Assembly (NCBI GenBank): GCA_021775005.1
Contig: JAJFIK010000018.1
Coordinates: 1 to 64,000, forward strand
Direction: 5' to 3'
Origin: Rhodospirillales bacterium
GTDB lineage: Bacteria > Pseudomonadota > Alphaproteobacteria > JAJFIK01
DNA length: 64,000 nt
The position numbers were made by a program, and so were the translations under genes. Under the pieces are notes generated by a model, which worked only from the letters and a program-made list of their open reading frames with translations, ran no database searches and was not told the DNA's origin. Of this stretch, positions 36,238 to 45,750 are shown one piece after another; within the stretch, counting starts at the first letter, position 1, and the number at the start of each line of letters is the position of its first letter.

Positions 36238-38051
36238 ATCCGACAAATACAACTGATCCGGACTACTTCCACAAAGTTGTGGATTGCCAGTGGGCATGCC
36301 CAGCGCATACGCCCGTGCCGGAATACATTCGGCTAATCGCGCAAGGCAAATACACCGAAGCCTATATGGTCAATCGCCATTCAAATGTGTTTCCTGGAAT
36401 TTTGGGCCGCGTTTGTGATCGCCCCTGCGAGCCCGCCTGTCGGCGCACGCGGGTGGAAGACGAACCCGTCGCAATCTGTCGTTTAAAGCGTGTAGCGGCC
36501 GATCATCGCGACGAAGATATTTCCGCGCTGCTTCCCAAAAAACCTGCAAAGACGAATGGCAAGAAGATCGCGTTGGTCGGCGCCGGCCCTGCGTCGCTAA
36601 CGGTTGCCAATGATCTCGCGCCACTTGGCTATGAGTGCACAATTTTTGAGGCACTGGAGCGCCCCGGCGGATTGATGATCTCAAACATCCCCTCATTTCG
36701 TTTGCCGGCAACGGTTCTTGATGAAGAGATCGGATACATCACCGATCTTGGAGTGGAGATAAAGTATAATCACCCCATCGCCAGCATGAAGGCGCTTTTG
36801 GACGAAGACTATGACGCGGTCTTTGTCGGGTCCGGCGCTCCCAAGGGGAAGGATCTCCAGCTTCCTGGCCGGGATGAGGCCGCTGCCAATATTCATATCG
36901 GCATTGATTGGCTGGAGTCCGTCGCGTTTGAGCACACGGACAAGATTGGCAAGCAAGTGCTGATTATTGGCGTTGGCAATACCGCAATGGACTGTTGCCG
37001 GTCATCGCTGCGCCTTGGTGCCGACACAGTGAAAGTTATGGCGCGTAAACCTCGCGCGTTCTTCAAGGCCTCCCCTTGGGAGCTGGAAGATGCCGAGGAG
37101 GAAAACGTTGAGATTGTCGTCAATCATTCACCGAAGTCGTTTGTCGTTGAGAACGGTAAGCTGACCGGCATGGTGTTTGAAAAGATGGAATATGAGCTCG
37201 ATGAGAGCGGCGCCATCACCTCACAAAAAAGCGCGGGCGATGTGACCATTCCGTGCGACGATGTCATCCTCGCCATTGGGCAGGAGAACGCGTTTCCCTG
37301 GATCGAGCGCGACATCGGGCTTGAGTTCGACAAATGGGATGTGCCGAGCGTTGACAAAGATACGTTCCAGTCCAACCGCGATGGTGTGTTTTTTGGTGGT
37401 GATGCAGCCTTTGGTCCGCTCAATATAATTTGGGCGGTGGAGCATGGTCATCAGGCTGCGATTTCGATCCATAAATATTGCGAAGGCACTGATGTCACGG
37501 ATCGACTGGCTGCGGGGCTCAATCTGGTCACCGCCAAGATCGGTGTGAATGAGTGGCAGTTCTCAAATGACTATGATCCTTCAGACCGCCGCCAAATGGA
37601 GCATGTGGAGCTGACGGAGCGGTTCCGCAAACTCGACACGGAAGTTGAGCTTGGCTTTGCACCCGAGCAGATCGCCACAGAGGTTCAGCGCTGCCTCAAT
37701 TGCGATGTACATACAGTTTTTGAAGCACCGCTCTGCATTGAATGCGATGCCTGTATCGACATCTGCCCGGTTGATTGCTTGACCATTACGGTCAATGGCG
37801 ATGAAGACGATTTGCGCACCCGGTTGACGACTGATGCCGACAACCTTGAACAGGCGCTATACGTCTCCGATCCACTTAAGGAAACCGCTCGTGTGATGGT
37901 GAAGGACGAAGACGTCTGCGTCCATTGTGGACTTTGTGCAGAACGATGCCCGACCGCTGCATGGGATATGCAATACGGCGTCATTCATATCCCTCTTGTT
38001 GAGGATGAAGTCACTGCCGCGCAAGTGGCCAAAGGAGTCGCAGCCGAATGA
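36234..38051 (+). CDS. GltD-like NAD(P)H/FAD oxidoreductase with [4Fe-4S] clusters, partner of 2-oxoacid:ferredoxin oxidoreductase
   Basis: 605 residues. The N-terminal Fe-S domain has CQWACPAHTPV and CDRPCEPACRR (the GltD-type cluster pattern). Two dinucleotide folds follow (ALVGAGPASLTVAND near 104; LIIGVGNTAMDCCRSSLRLG near 242). The C-terminus is a bacterial 2x[4Fe-4S] ferredoxin: CIECDACIDICPVDC near 500 and CVHCGLCAERCPTAAW near 560. It probably moves electrons between NAD(P)H and the ferredoxin or KOR clusters. The ATGA overlap with korA indicates a fixed-stoichiometry complex. Direction of flow is unknown. Confidence 0.85.
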   Translation: MNPTNTTDPDYFHKVVDCQWACPAHTPVPEYIRLIAQGKYTEAYMVNRHSNVFPGILGRVCDRPCEPACRRTRVEDEPVAICRLKRVAADHRDEDISALLPKKPAKTNGKKIALVGAGPASLTVANDLAPLGYECTIFEALERPGGLMISNIPSFRLPATVLDEEIGYITDLGVEIKYNHPIASMKALLDEDYDAVFVGSGAPKGKDLQLPGRDEAAANIHIGIDWLESVAFEHTDKIGKQVLIIGVGNTAMDCCRSSLRLGADTVKVMARKPRAFFKASPWELEDAEEENVEIVVNHSPKSFVVENGKLTGMVFEKMEYELDESGAITSQKSAGDVTIPCDDVILAIGQENAFPWIERDIGLEFDKWDVPSVDKDTFQSNRDGVFFGGDAAFGPLNIIWAVEHGHQAAISIHKYCEGTDVTDRLAAGLNLVTAKIGVNEWQFSNDYDPSDRRQMEHVELTERFRKLDTEVELGFAPEQIATEVQRCLNCDVHTVFEAPLCIECDACIDICPVDCLTITVNGDEDDLRTRLTTDADNLEQALYVSDPLKETARVMVKDEDVCVHCGLCAERCPTAAWDMQYGVIHIPLVEDEVTAAQVAKGVAAE

Positions 38052-39880
38052 ACGTCGTCACCAAACCCGCGGTTCAATCTCGGGTCAACGACTTCACCAT
38101 TAAAGTCGCCACCGTCAACGGGACCGGCTCATCCAGCGCCAATACGCTGTTGATGAAGTCGATCTTCCGCTCGGGGGTGCCGGTGGTGGGCAAGAACCTG
38201 TTCCCGTCAAACATTCAAGGTTTGCCGACGTGGTATGAAATCCGCGTCACCAAGGATGGTTATCAGTCCCCCACAGGGTCGGTTGATTTGATGGTCGCCA
38301 TGAACGGGGAAACCTACGCTAAGGATCTGGCTGAAGTTTGCGCGGGCGGCTACATGATTTATGATTCTACCTGGCCTCGGCCCAAGCTTCTGGAACGACC
38401 CGATGTCACTGTGATTGGCGTGCCGTTAGCGCAAATGTGCAATGCCCGGTTCGCCACGGCCCGCATTCGCGTATTGATGAAGAACATGGCCTATGTGGGC
38501 GCGGTGGCAGCTCTGGTTGATCTCGATATGGGTATTATTCGCGCCATGATCGAAGCCACATTTGCGTCCAAGCCGAAACTGATCGATTCCAATATGGAAG
38601 CGATTGAACTTGGCTATGATTACGTGCGCGAAAACTTTGAGTGGCCGCTTCCCTTGCGTGTTGAGAAGATGGATGACACCAAGGGCCATATCATGATTGA
38701 CGGCAACACAGCCGCGGGGCTTGGTTGCGTATATGCGGGTGCCACTGTCGGGGCCTGGTATCCCATTACGCCTTCCACCTCAATCATGGACGGTTACAAG
38801 CTCTTTTGCGATCGCTTCCGCACTGACAAGGAAACCGGCGAGCGGCAATTCTGCATTATTCAAGCTGAAGATGAATTGGCCTCTGCGGGGATGGTGGTCG
38901 GCGCCTCATGGAACGGCGCGCGCGCCTTTACACCCACCAGTGGTCCCGGGATTTCGCTCATGAGCGAGTTCATCGGCTTTGCTTATTATTCCGAAGTACC
39001 CATGGTGCTTTTTGATGTGCAGCGGGTTGGTCCCTCCACCGGGATGCCCACGCGCACACAGCAAGGCGACATATTGCTCGCTGCCTACGCCAGCCACGGC
39101 GATACCAAACACATCATTTTGTTCCCCGCCAATCCCCAAGAATGTTTTGAGACGGCGGTGGAAGCCTTTGAACTCGCCGAGTGGTACCAGACGCCGGTCT
39201 TTGTTCTGTCCGATCTCGACATCGGCATGAACGACTGGATGATTCCCGAACTTAAGTGGGATGACAATTGGACGCCCAATCGCGGCAAAGTCCTGAGCGC
39301 CGATGAAATAGAAAAGATGGAGAAATTCCATCGCTATCTCGATGTGGATGGTGACGCTGTGCCTTATCGCACCTTGCCGGGCGAACACCCCAAAGGGTCC
39401 TACTTCACGCGGGGGTCGGGCCACAATAAATATGGCGGCTACACCGAAGATAGCGCTGAATATCAAGACGTGCTGGATCGCTTGGCAGTGAAGTTCAAGA
39501 ACTCTGCGCTAAAAGTGCCCAAGCCGGTAATTGTGCAAGCGGCCAAGAAGACCTCGCTTGGTATTATCTCAGTAGGCGGTTGCGATGGTGCCGTGAAAGA
39601 GGCGCTGGATGTGCTTGGCGAGCACGGTGTTTACGCCGACTATCTTCGCGTTCGCGCTTTTCCATTTAACGGCGAGGTGAAGGACTTCACGGAAGGTCAT
39701 GAGACAGTTTTTGTCGTGGAGCAAAATCGCGACGCGCAGCTCAGAACCCTGCTCATCAACGAAGCATGCGTCGAACCGCAAAAACTTGTGCCGGTGCTAA
39801 AATACGACGGCATGCCCGCCGACCGGCGCTTTATCGTTGAAGGGATCAATTCACACCTCGCTGCGGGAGCGCGCAAATGA
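38048..39880 (+). CDS. korA: 2-oxoacid:ferredoxin oxidoreductase, fused gamma-alpha subunit
   Basis: 610 residues. Residues 1-190 are the gamma domain (VNGTGSSSANTLLMKSIFRSG and a VDLMVAMNGET strand), and 215-610 the alpha (pyrimidine-binding) domain, with GNTAAGLGCVYAGATVGAWYPITPSTSIM and IQAEDELASAGMVVGASWNGA. The domain-I to gamma order is the korA type. With the beta subunit it converts 2-oxoglutarate, or a related 2-oxo acid, plus CoA to the acyl-CoA, CO2 and reduced ferredoxin. Overlaps both neighbours by ATGA. The exact substrate is inferred, not visible. Confidence 0.88.
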   Translation: MNVVTKPAVQSRVNDFTIKVATVNGTGSSSANTLLMKSIFRSGVPVVGKNLFPSNIQGLPTWYEIRVTKDGYQSPTGSVDLMVAMNGETYAKDLAEVCAGGYMIYDSTWPRPKLLERPDVTVIGVPLAQMCNARFATARIRVLMKNMAYVGAVAALVDLDMGIIRAMIEATFASKPKLIDSNMEAIELGYDYVRENFEWPLPLRVEKMDDTKGHIMIDGNTAAGLGCVYAGATVGAWYPITPSTSIMDGYKLFCDRFRTDKETGERQFCIIQAEDELASAGMVVGASWNGARAFTPTSGPGISLMSEFIGFAYYSEVPMVLFDVQRVGPSTGMPTRTQQGDILLAAYASHGDTKHIILFPANPQECFETAVEAFELAEWYQTPVFVLSDLDIGMNDWMIPELKWDDNWTPNRGKVLSADEIEKMEKFHRYLDVDGDAVPYRTLPGEHPKGSYFTRGSGHNKYGGYTEDSAEYQDVLDRLAVKFKNSALKVPKPVIVQAAKKTSLGIISVGGCDGAVKEALDVLGEHGVYADYLRVRAFPFNGEVKDFTEGHETVFVVEQNRDAQLRTLLINEACVEPQKLVPVLKYDGMPADRRFIVEGINSHLAAGARK

Positions 39881-40929
39881 CCTCCATCCGCAAGCCGCTT
39901 ATTGATAAACATCTCCGCCGCAATGATCTGGGGCTCACGGTGCGCGATTATGAAGGCGTGATGTCCACCCTTTGCGCTGGATGCGGCCATGATTCGGTCA
40001 CGGCAGCCATCACCCGCGCGTTTTTTGAACTCAGCATTGAGCCTCATCGTGCAGCGAAAATCAGCGGCATCGGCTGCTCCTCGAAGACCACAGCCTATTT
40101 TGTCGGCCAGTCCCACGGCATTAATGCAGTGCACGGGCGGATGCCATCGGTGGCTACGGGCGCAGCGGCGGCAAATGGCGATCTCTACTACATTGGCGTT
40201 AGCGGTGACGGGGATTCACTTTCCATTGGTCTTGGCCAGTTCTGTCATGCCATTCGCCGCAATGTGAACATGCTCTATATTATTGAGAACAATGGGGTTT
40301 ACGGCCTCACGAAAGGGCAATTTTCCGCCAGTGCCGATATTGGCACCAAGCCCAAGAAGGGCGCGGCCAATGAGCAGACACCTATTGATCCAGTGAAATT
40401 GGCGCTCACCCTTGGCGCAAGTTTTGTGGCGCGGTCGTTTTCCGGTGACAAAAAACAATTAGTGCCGTTGATCCAGGCGGGGCTGAAGCATAAAGGCTTT
40501 GCGCTCATCGATGTGATTTCCCCTTGTGTGACGTTCAACGACCATGTGGGCTCGACTAAGAGCTACGCGCATACTTATGAGTATTTCCACCCGGTCATCC
40601 ACGCGGATTACGTCGCTTCAAAAGAAACCATTACCGCGGAATATGAAAACGGCGCGGCGATGGATGTGGAACTTCATGACGGCAGCGTGGTGCGCCTTCG
40701 CAAAACCGAAGAAGACTATGACCCGCGTGATCGTGGTGCGGCGTTTGACTACATCACGCGCCATGACGGCAAAGGCGAGATCGTGACAGGCCTGTTGCAT
40801 CTTGATGAGGATCGCCCGGACATGCGCGACATGAACAAACTACCTAAAGCGCCGCTTAACCGCTTGCCGTTTGAGGGTCTCTGCCCCGGTGCGGGCGCCC
40901 TTGCAGATCTGCAAAAGGACTATGCCTGA
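39877..40929 (+). CDS. korB: 2-oxoacid:ferredoxin oxidoreductase beta subunit
   Basis: 350 residues. CAGCGHDSV (two Cys of the [4Fe-4S] site, about 29-34) is followed by GIGCSSKTTAYF, and the Mg-ThDP motif is GVSGDGDSLSIGLGQF with NMLYIIENNGVYGLTKGQ. The length and Cys pattern match KorB-type beta subunits, which carry the ThDP and cluster. The stop overlaps the next start by 8 bp, suggesting continued coupling. Confidence 0.9.
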   Translation: MTSIRKPLIDKHLRRNDLGLTVRDYEGVMSTLCAGCGHDSVTAAITRAFFELSIEPHRAAKISGIGCSSKTTAYFVGQSHGINAVHGRMPSVATGAAAANGDLYYIGVSGDGDSLSIGLGQFCHAIRRNVNMLYIIENNGVYGLTKGQFSASADIGTKPKKGAANEQTPIDPVKLALTLGASFVARSFSGDKKQLVPLIQAGLKHKGFALIDVISPCVTFNDHVGSTKSYAHTYEYFHPVIHADYVASKETITAEYENGAAMDVELHDGSVVRLRKTEEDYDPRDRGAAFDYITRHDGKGEIVTGLLHLDEDRPDMRDMNKLPKAPLNRLPFEGLCPGAGALADLQKDYA

Positions 40930-41350
40930 GGCAATGGCGGACCCGATCCACAAATTCTTGGCGCCCTGGCATGCCCAATTGGGCAGCGGTTTGGGGGAGG
41001 CGCTAGCCGATCTGATTGCAGAGGATGCGGTGTTTTACTCCCCCATCGTCTTTGCGCCTCAAGAGGGCAAAGCGCTGGTGCAAATGTATCTCACCGCTGC
41101 GGGGGCGGTCTTTTCCGGCGGCGGCACGCTTAAGGACCATTTTCGCTACACCAAAGAGGTCGCTGCGGGCCACCATGCCGTGCTTGAGTTTGAGAGCGAG
41201 GTCGATGGTGTGATCGTCAATGGCGTTGACATTGTCACCGTAAACGATGCCGGTCTGGTCACAGAATTCAAAGTCATGGTGCGCCCCATGAAGGCGATCA
41301 ATTTGATGCGCGGTAAAATGGCAGCGCTGCTCGAATCGATGCAGACTTGA
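40922..41350 (+). CDS. SnoaL/NTF2-like protein
   Basis: 142 residues, an alpha+beta cone fold: helices at the N-terminus (MADPIHKFLAPWHAQLGSGLGEALADLIAEDAVFYSP) then strands HHAVLEFESEVDGVIVNGVDIVTVNDAGLVTEFKVMVRP, typical of SnoaL-like domains. The ATG at 40922 lies inside korB; an ATG at 40934 is the alternative. Members are ketosteroid-isomerase-like enzymes or ligand-binding proteins; no catalytic assignment is possible. The position suggests an accessory role to the oxidoreductase, which is unproven. Confidence 0.7.
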   Translation: MPEAMADPIHKFLAPWHAQLGSGLGEALADLIAEDAVFYSPIVFAPQEGKALVQMYLTAAGAVFSGGGTLKDHFRYTKEVAAGHHAVLEFESEVDGVIVNGVDIVTVNDAGLVTEFKVMVRPMKAINLMRGKMAALLESMQT

Positions 41351-41375
41351 TCTGATCGCAGCCTAGGAGCGAACC

Positions 41376-42140
41376 ATGGCGGACACTCTTCTCATCAAAA
41401 CAATTTTCATTCTCGCGATTTTGATCATCGGCGTCTTAGGGGGCCTTGCGCCGCTTCGATTTAAGGGCGGGGCGGGGGCGGCGCTCGCTATTGCGCGGGC
41501 CAATGCGTTCGCTGGCGGGATTTTTCTTGGCGCCGGGCTGCTGCACCTTCTCCCCGATGGGCTCAGCCATTTTGCCATTTGGCGGCCTGAGGTTGAATTT
41601 CCTATTCCCATGTTGCTCACGGCTGTGGCGGTAATTGCCATTCTCCTCACTGACCAAATTGGCAATGACAAACATGAGGTTGTGCCGCAAACCCGGCGGC
41701 GCTCCGCGCTGCTTCTTGTCGTGTTGTCAATTCATTCGGTCATCGCCGGGGCGTCGCTTGGTCTTGAGGCATCACTGATAAGCTCAATGGCTCTCTTTGT
41801 CGCCATCATCGCCCACAAAGGCGCGGCAGGATTTGCTCTGGGCACGGCGCTTGTGGCCGACGGTGTGTCGGCTGCGGCCCATCGCGCCCGGGTGATCTTT
41901 TTCGCGATCACGACGCCCGTTGGGATTTTGCTCGGAATCTTCCTTGCCAGTGAAATACATGGCGGTTCGGCAGATGCCTTTGAAGCGGTGTTTGACAGCC
42001 TTGCGGCGGGGACGTTTTTCTATATCGCCATGTCAGATATGTTCAGTCATGCCTTTGTGGAGGTGCGGGGGCGCTGGAGTAAAATTGCTCTTGCGACGTT
42101 CGGCTTGGGCGTAATGGCATTGATTGCTGTTTGGGCCTAG
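41376..42140 (+). CDS. ZIP-family metal transporter
   Basis: 254 residues, eight hydrophobic segments. The ZIP signature is in IHSVIAGASLGLE (TM4-like) and IAHKGAAGFALG (TM5-like), with HLLPDG near 51. The family moves Zn(II) or other divalent metals into the cytoplasm. TAGGAG ribosome site lies just upstream. It is 25 bp after the SnoaL-like gene, so it may be the last gene of the oxidoreductase operon, with iron or zinc supply a conceivable link. Its stop overlaps the convergent oxidase gene. Confidence 0.85.
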   Translation: MADTLLIKTIFILAILIIGVLGGLAPLRFKGGAGAALAIARANAFAGGIFLGAGLLHLLPDGLSHFAIWRPEVEFPIPMLLTAVAVIAILLTDQIGNDKHEVVPQTRRRSALLLVVLSIHSVIAGASLGLEASLISSMALFVAIIAHKGAAGFALGTALVADGVSAAAHRARVIFFAITTPVGILLGIFLASEIHGGSADAFEAVFDSLAAGTFFYIAMSDMFSHAFVEVRGRWSKIALATFGLGVMALIAVWA

Positions 42141-43519
42141 GCCGACAAAACGCGCCCACGATTGAGAATATTGTTGGGATCGAGCATGCCCTTGAGCTGT
42201 TTCATCATGGCGATTTCTGTGGGTGTGCGGGATAGCTTCAGAAATTCTTTCTTCTCAGTACCAATGCCATGCTCGGCCGAGACGGTGCCATGGACACCGG
42301 GAAGCGGCCCGTAAACAATTTCCTCAATGCGATGAAGCGCCGCTTTGTCATCGGTTCCCGCGCCAACAATGACGTGGAGATTGCTGTCCCCCAGATGGCC
42401 GAATATGACGGTGCGATTGTCCGGCAGTTCTTTGTCGAGGTCGGCCTGCATTTTTTCGATGTAGCGCTCCATATGCGAAAGTGGCACCGAGATATCAAAC
42501 GCCTTCATGGGCCAAAGCTGCAGCAATTGCGGAATATCATCTCGGATATTCCAGATTTTCTGCCGCTCCGCCTCGTTCTTGGCAATAAGGCCATCAACGA
42601 TCAGCCCTTGTTCGGTTGCCGTTTCAATCAACTCTAATGCAAGGCCCTCTGTGCGTTCGCTGTCTTTGCCTGAGAGTTCTATCAGAATGTAGAAGGGATA
42701 GCCTTGATCAAGGGCGGGTGCACTTTCGGCGGGCGGCGTGGTCATCAGCTTATAGAAATCTTCCCACATCACTTCAAAAGTTGAGAGGGTACCGCCAGAG
42801 CCGCTGTCAAAGTGGCGCAGCAATTTACACACCGCGTCATAGCTCGGCACCGCAAGAAAGAGCGTGGTGATGTGGGGCGGTTCCTCGCGCAATCGAAGCA
42901 CGGCGCGGGTGACGATTCCCAAGGTTCCTTCGCTGCCGATGAACATGTGCTTGAGGTCATAACCGGCGTTGTTCTTGAGCACGCGATTGAGTGAGGTCAT
43001 CACCGTGCCATCCGCCAACACCACTTCCAACCCCAGCACCTGTTCGCGCATCATGCCATAGCGCACTACGCGATTGCCGCCAGCGTTGGTTGAGATCATG
43101 CCGCCAATGGTGGCCGTGCCGCGCGCGCCCAAGTCCGCTTCCATGGCAAGGCCGTGATCAGCGGCAGCGTCATGCACGGTCTGCAATGGCACGCCCGCCT
43201 GCACAGTGACGGTGCGATCTTCCGGAGAGATCTCCTCGATCTGGTTCATCAGTTCTGTTGAGACAATAAGTTCATTGGGCTGAGCCACCGTTGCGGCGAC
43301 CATATTGGTCATGCCGCCGCCAGTGACGATGGGCTGATCATGGACGTTGCAATGCTTTATCAGTGCCGCCAGTTCCTCTGTGGTTTTTGGCCGGGCAATA
43401 CCGATGGCTTCATTTGGCGCTTGCGAGCCGAACGACAGCGCCCGTGCACGGCTGTCTTCGCCCGTGAGCAGTGACAATGACGGAAACGTTTCAGCAATAT
43501 CTTGGACCGTCAGCGGCAT
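42137..43519 (-). CDS. FAD-linked 2-hydroxyacid dehydrogenase (GlcD/D2HGDH-like)
   Basis: 460 residues. VAO-type FAD domain: IVTGGGMTNMV, the PP-loop LGARGTATIGGMISTNAGGNR (about 130-150) and FIGSEGTLGIVT. The C-terminal cap has HLGDSNLHV (metal-binding His) and the end SAEHGIG...NILNRGRVL that defines the D-lactate/D-2-hydroxyglutarate dehydrogenase family. It would oxidise a D-2-hydroxy acid to a 2-oxo acid. This could feed the nearby 2-oxoacid:ferredoxin oxidoreductase, but they are convergent genes and the link is speculation. Confidence 0.87.
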   Translation of the reverse strand: MPLTVQDIAETFPSLSLLTGEDSRARALSFGSQAPNEAIGIARPKTTEELAALIKHCNVHDQPIVTGGGMTNMVAATVAQPNELIVSTELMNQIEEISPEDRTVTVQAGVPLQTVHDAAADHGLAMEADLGARGTATIGGMISTNAGGNRVVRYGMMREQVLGLEVVLADGTVMTSLNRVLKNNAGYDLKHMFIGSEGTLGIVTRAVLRLREEPPHITTLFLAVPSYDAVCKLLRHFDSGSGGTLSTFEVMWEDFYKLMTTPPAESAPALDQGYPFYILIELSGKDSERTEGLALELIETATEQGLIVDGLIAKNEAERQKIWNIRDDIPQLLQLWPMKAFDISVPLSHMERYIEKMQADLDKELPDNRTVIFGHLGDSNLHVIVGAGTDDKAALHRIEEIVYGPLPGVHGTVSAEHGIGTEKKEFLKLSRTPTEIAMMKQLKGMLDPNNILNRGRVLSA

Positions 43520-43584
43520 CTGGAAACTCCTATCAATTAAGAGCGAATACTAACGGTATGGCGCCAGAGGGCAACTTGATCCCT

Positions 43585-44760
43585 CTATGCCCAGCGCGTG
43601 AGGCGGCGCATGACGAAAACACCAAACAAAGGGCCGATGGCGAGCACGAACAGCACCGGGGGCCAGCCAAAGTGCACCGCCGCTATTGGTGTTGCTTGAA
43701 CGGTGAAGAACGTGAGCAAGAACCCCAAAGAGGTTTGCAGCGACATTAAACTGCCCGCAAGTTCGGGCGGGGCGTTGTCGGCCACAAGGGCTGAAAATTG
43801 GGCTGAGTCCGGAACAATGGTTGCGCCCCACAATACGGCAAGCACAAAGGTGATCCAAGGGGCACCACCAAAGGTTAGTGCGGTGGCAAACCCTGCTGCG
43901 GCGCTCAAACCCATGGCGATGACGGTTACCTCCGCTTTGCCAATGCGGTCCGCAAATATGCCAGCAAGCACGCAGGCAGGCCCGCCAATGCCGATTGCGG
44001 CGAAGGCCGTCAGCTTGGCAAAGGACTGGGCATTGTCGAGAGGCATAGAGGCGGCAAAGGACGCGGCCGCCACAACGCCGATCCAGCTCCACATGGCATA
44101 GAGCTCCCACATATGCCCAAAATATCCCAAGTAGGCGGTGCGGATATTGCGATTGGTCCAGGCGATAAAAATGGCGCGGGGGTTAAATGCCGGGCTGCGC
44201 GCATGGTGCGGCCCGAGAGTTGTGAATAGAACCGCTGCGCCGCCGCTGGCGGCGAAGGCCGACGTGATCAATATGGCGAGGCGCCAATTCGTGCCGCCAA
44301 AGAGCGATGCCAGGTGCGGCATGGCAGACCCCAGGGTTAGCGCCCCCACCAAAAGCCCGATGAGAAACCCGCGATCTTTTGTGCCCCAGCCCACGACGAT
44401 TTTCATGCCAACGGGATAGACCCCTGCGAGTAAAAATCCAGTGGCAAACCGCAGCATGATGGCGGCGACCTCCCCAACCGGAACTGCAAGCAAAAGCGTA
44501 TTCGCTGTAACGGCAAGAAAAGCGCTATAGGCAAACACGCGCCGGGGGTCGTATCGATCAGCGATGCCAAGGATTGCAGATAACAGTGCGCCGACAACGA
44601 ACCCGGCTTGCACACTGCTCGATAGCAAAGCCTGATTGACCGGTGAAATGTCTGCCAAGCGCAGCATATCGGGAAGCGCAGCAGAAGAGACGAACCAAAG
44701 GCTCATCGCCGTTGTGGCAGCAAACGCTAGCAATGCAAGAGAGCGCGTCTTGTCGCTCAT
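43585..44760 (-). CDS. Major facilitator superfamily transporter
   Basis: 391 residues with about 12 hydrophobic helices; the TM1 region is LALLAFAATTAMSLWFVSSAALP and the loop-2/3 motif reads LGIADRYDPRRVF, matching the MFS signature (DRxxRR-like). The C-terminal half repeats the six-helix pattern (IGIGGPACVLAGIFADRIG). No recognised substrate family; it is transcribed on its own between two unrelated genes. Confidence 0.82.
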   Translation of the reverse strand: MSDKTRSLALLAFAATTAMSLWFVSSAALPDMLRLADISPVNQALLSSSVQAGFVVGALLSAILGIADRYDPRRVFAYSAFLAVTANTLLLAVPVGEVAAIMLRFATGFLLAGVYPVGMKIVVGWGTKDRGFLIGLLVGALTLGSAMPHLASLFGGTNWRLAILITSAFAASGGAAVLFTTLGPHHARSPAFNPRAIFIAWTNRNIRTAYLGYFGHMWELYAMWSWIGVVAAASFAASMPLDNAQSFAKLTAFAAIGIGGPACVLAGIFADRIGKAEVTVIAMGLSAAAGFATALTFGGAPWITFVLAVLWGATIVPDSAQFSALVADNAPPELAGSLMSLQTSLGFLLTFFTVQATPIAAVHFGWPPVLFVLAIGPLFGVFVMRRLTRWA

Positions 44761-44828
44761 ATTGCTGCAATAGTGTGCGCGGCGAGCGGTAGCGCGCCTG
44801 AACCCATCATCATGGGCGGAAGTCTAGC

Positions 44829-45347
44829 TTAGGCGGTGCGTTTGTTCCAAGGCATGAACATCAGCATGTTTGCCATGGCGCAGGTGCCGCTAATCCCTGC
44901 GAACATCAGCCCCGCACCGACAAAGGCACTGAGCCCGATCCAATAGGGATGCAGTGCCAATGACAGACCAACGCCTAAGACAATCAGGCTACCAGCGGTA
45001 ATTTGCACCTGGCGGTTCAGCTCCAAGGGGGCCTTCTTGTCGAGCTTTGTGCCGAACCCACCAGCGCGCCAGGCGTCAATACCGCCTTCAAGAATCATCG
45101 ATTCGCCTTGCGCCCATTCAGACAGCTGATCGGCAGCGTTGGCCGTACGCATCCCGCTTTTGCAATGAAATACAACTTTGCAATCCCCGTCGGGGCAGGC
45201 CTCGCTGCCAAGCTGGTCGAGGGGCAAATTTCGCGCACCGGGAATAGACTCGCGGGTAAACTCATCTGTGCCGCGAATGTCCACAAGGACGCAAGCGTCA
45301 TCACGGAGCATTTTTTTGAGGTCACTGGGAGAGATAGTTTTTGTCAT
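44829..45347 (-). CDS. Rhodanese domain protein with two C-terminal membrane helices
   Basis: 172 residues. Residues 1-105 form a rhodanese domain: VLVDIRGTDEFTRESIPGA and active-site CKSGMRT. The C-terminal part has two hydrophobic segments (IGLSAFVGAGLMFAGISGT and the preceding LIVLGVGLSLAL) with a Cys in TCAMANML, as in the DUF2892-type sulfurtransferases. It handles persulfide or thiosulfate sulfur. The 12-bp spacing after the ArsR regulator gene shows that they form an operon, divergent from the persulfide dioxygenase gene. Confidence 0.87.
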   Translation of the reverse strand: MTKTISPSDLKKMLRDDACVLVDIRGTDEFTRESIPGARNLPLDQLGSEACPDGDCKVVFHCKSGMRTANAADQLSEWAQGESMILEGGIDAWRAGGFGTKLDKKAPLELNRQVQITAGSLIVLGVGLSLALHPYWIGLSAFVGAGLMFAGISGTCAMANMLMFMPWNKRTA

Positions 45348-45359
45348 GGATCAGTTCCG

Positions 45360-45665
45360 TTATTGTGGGCAATAGGCTTTGTGCAGCACGCGCACAATCG
45401 ATTTCACGGTAGGATCGGCGAGTCTGTAGAAAACGGCCTGCGCCTCGCGCCGCGTTTCAACCAGGCCCTCGGCCCTTAACAATGCGAGATGTTGTGAGAG
45501 CGCCGATTGGCCAAGACCAGTAATTTGCATCAGCTCACCTACATTGTGCTCGCGATCACAAACCGCGCACATGACCATCAGGCGACCCTCATGGGAAAGC
45601 GCCCGCATGAGATTTGCCGCATCACGGGCTCCCACCTTCATGGAATTTATGGTTATGCTCGTCAT
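45360..45665 (-). CDS. ArsR-family thiol-sensing repressor (BigR/SqrR-like)
   Basis: 101 residues. Winged HTH: LMQITGLGQSALSQHLALLRAEGLV (about 46-70). Cys in RLMVMCAVCDRE (two Cys near 35 and 38) and Cys near the C-terminus (YCPQ, the last residues) match the positions of the dithiol in BigR/SqrR, which forms a tetrasulfide bridge with persulfides and releases DNA. The genome neighbourhood of persulfide dioxygenase, rhodanese and SulP agrees. It probably represses both divergent transcription units through the operator at 45686-45705. Confidence 0.85.
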   Translation of the reverse strand: MTSITINSMKVGARDAANLMRALSHEGRLMVMCAVCDREHNVGELMQITGLGQSALSQHLALLRAEGLVETRREAQAVFYRLADPTVKSIVRVLHKAYCPQ

Positions 45666-45685
45666 CGTGCACTCTTTAAATAAGG

Positions 45686-45705
45686 TATTGCTAAATTAGC
45701 CAATA
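45686..45705. promoter_or_regulatory. Candidate BigR/SqrR-type operator in the divergent promoter
   Basis: The perfect 11-bp palindrome GCTAAATTAGC (45690-45700) is flanked by TATT and AATA, giving a 20-bp near-symmetric AT-rich site between the two divergent genes. The TAATAT at 45707-45712 next to it may be a -10 for the dioxygenase gene. Sequence symmetry is seen directly; the protein that binds is inferred from the adjacent ArsR regulator. Confidence 0.5.
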
Positions 45706-45750
45706 CTAATATATATGTCAAGACCAATATCACAGCGGAGGAATTGAGCA

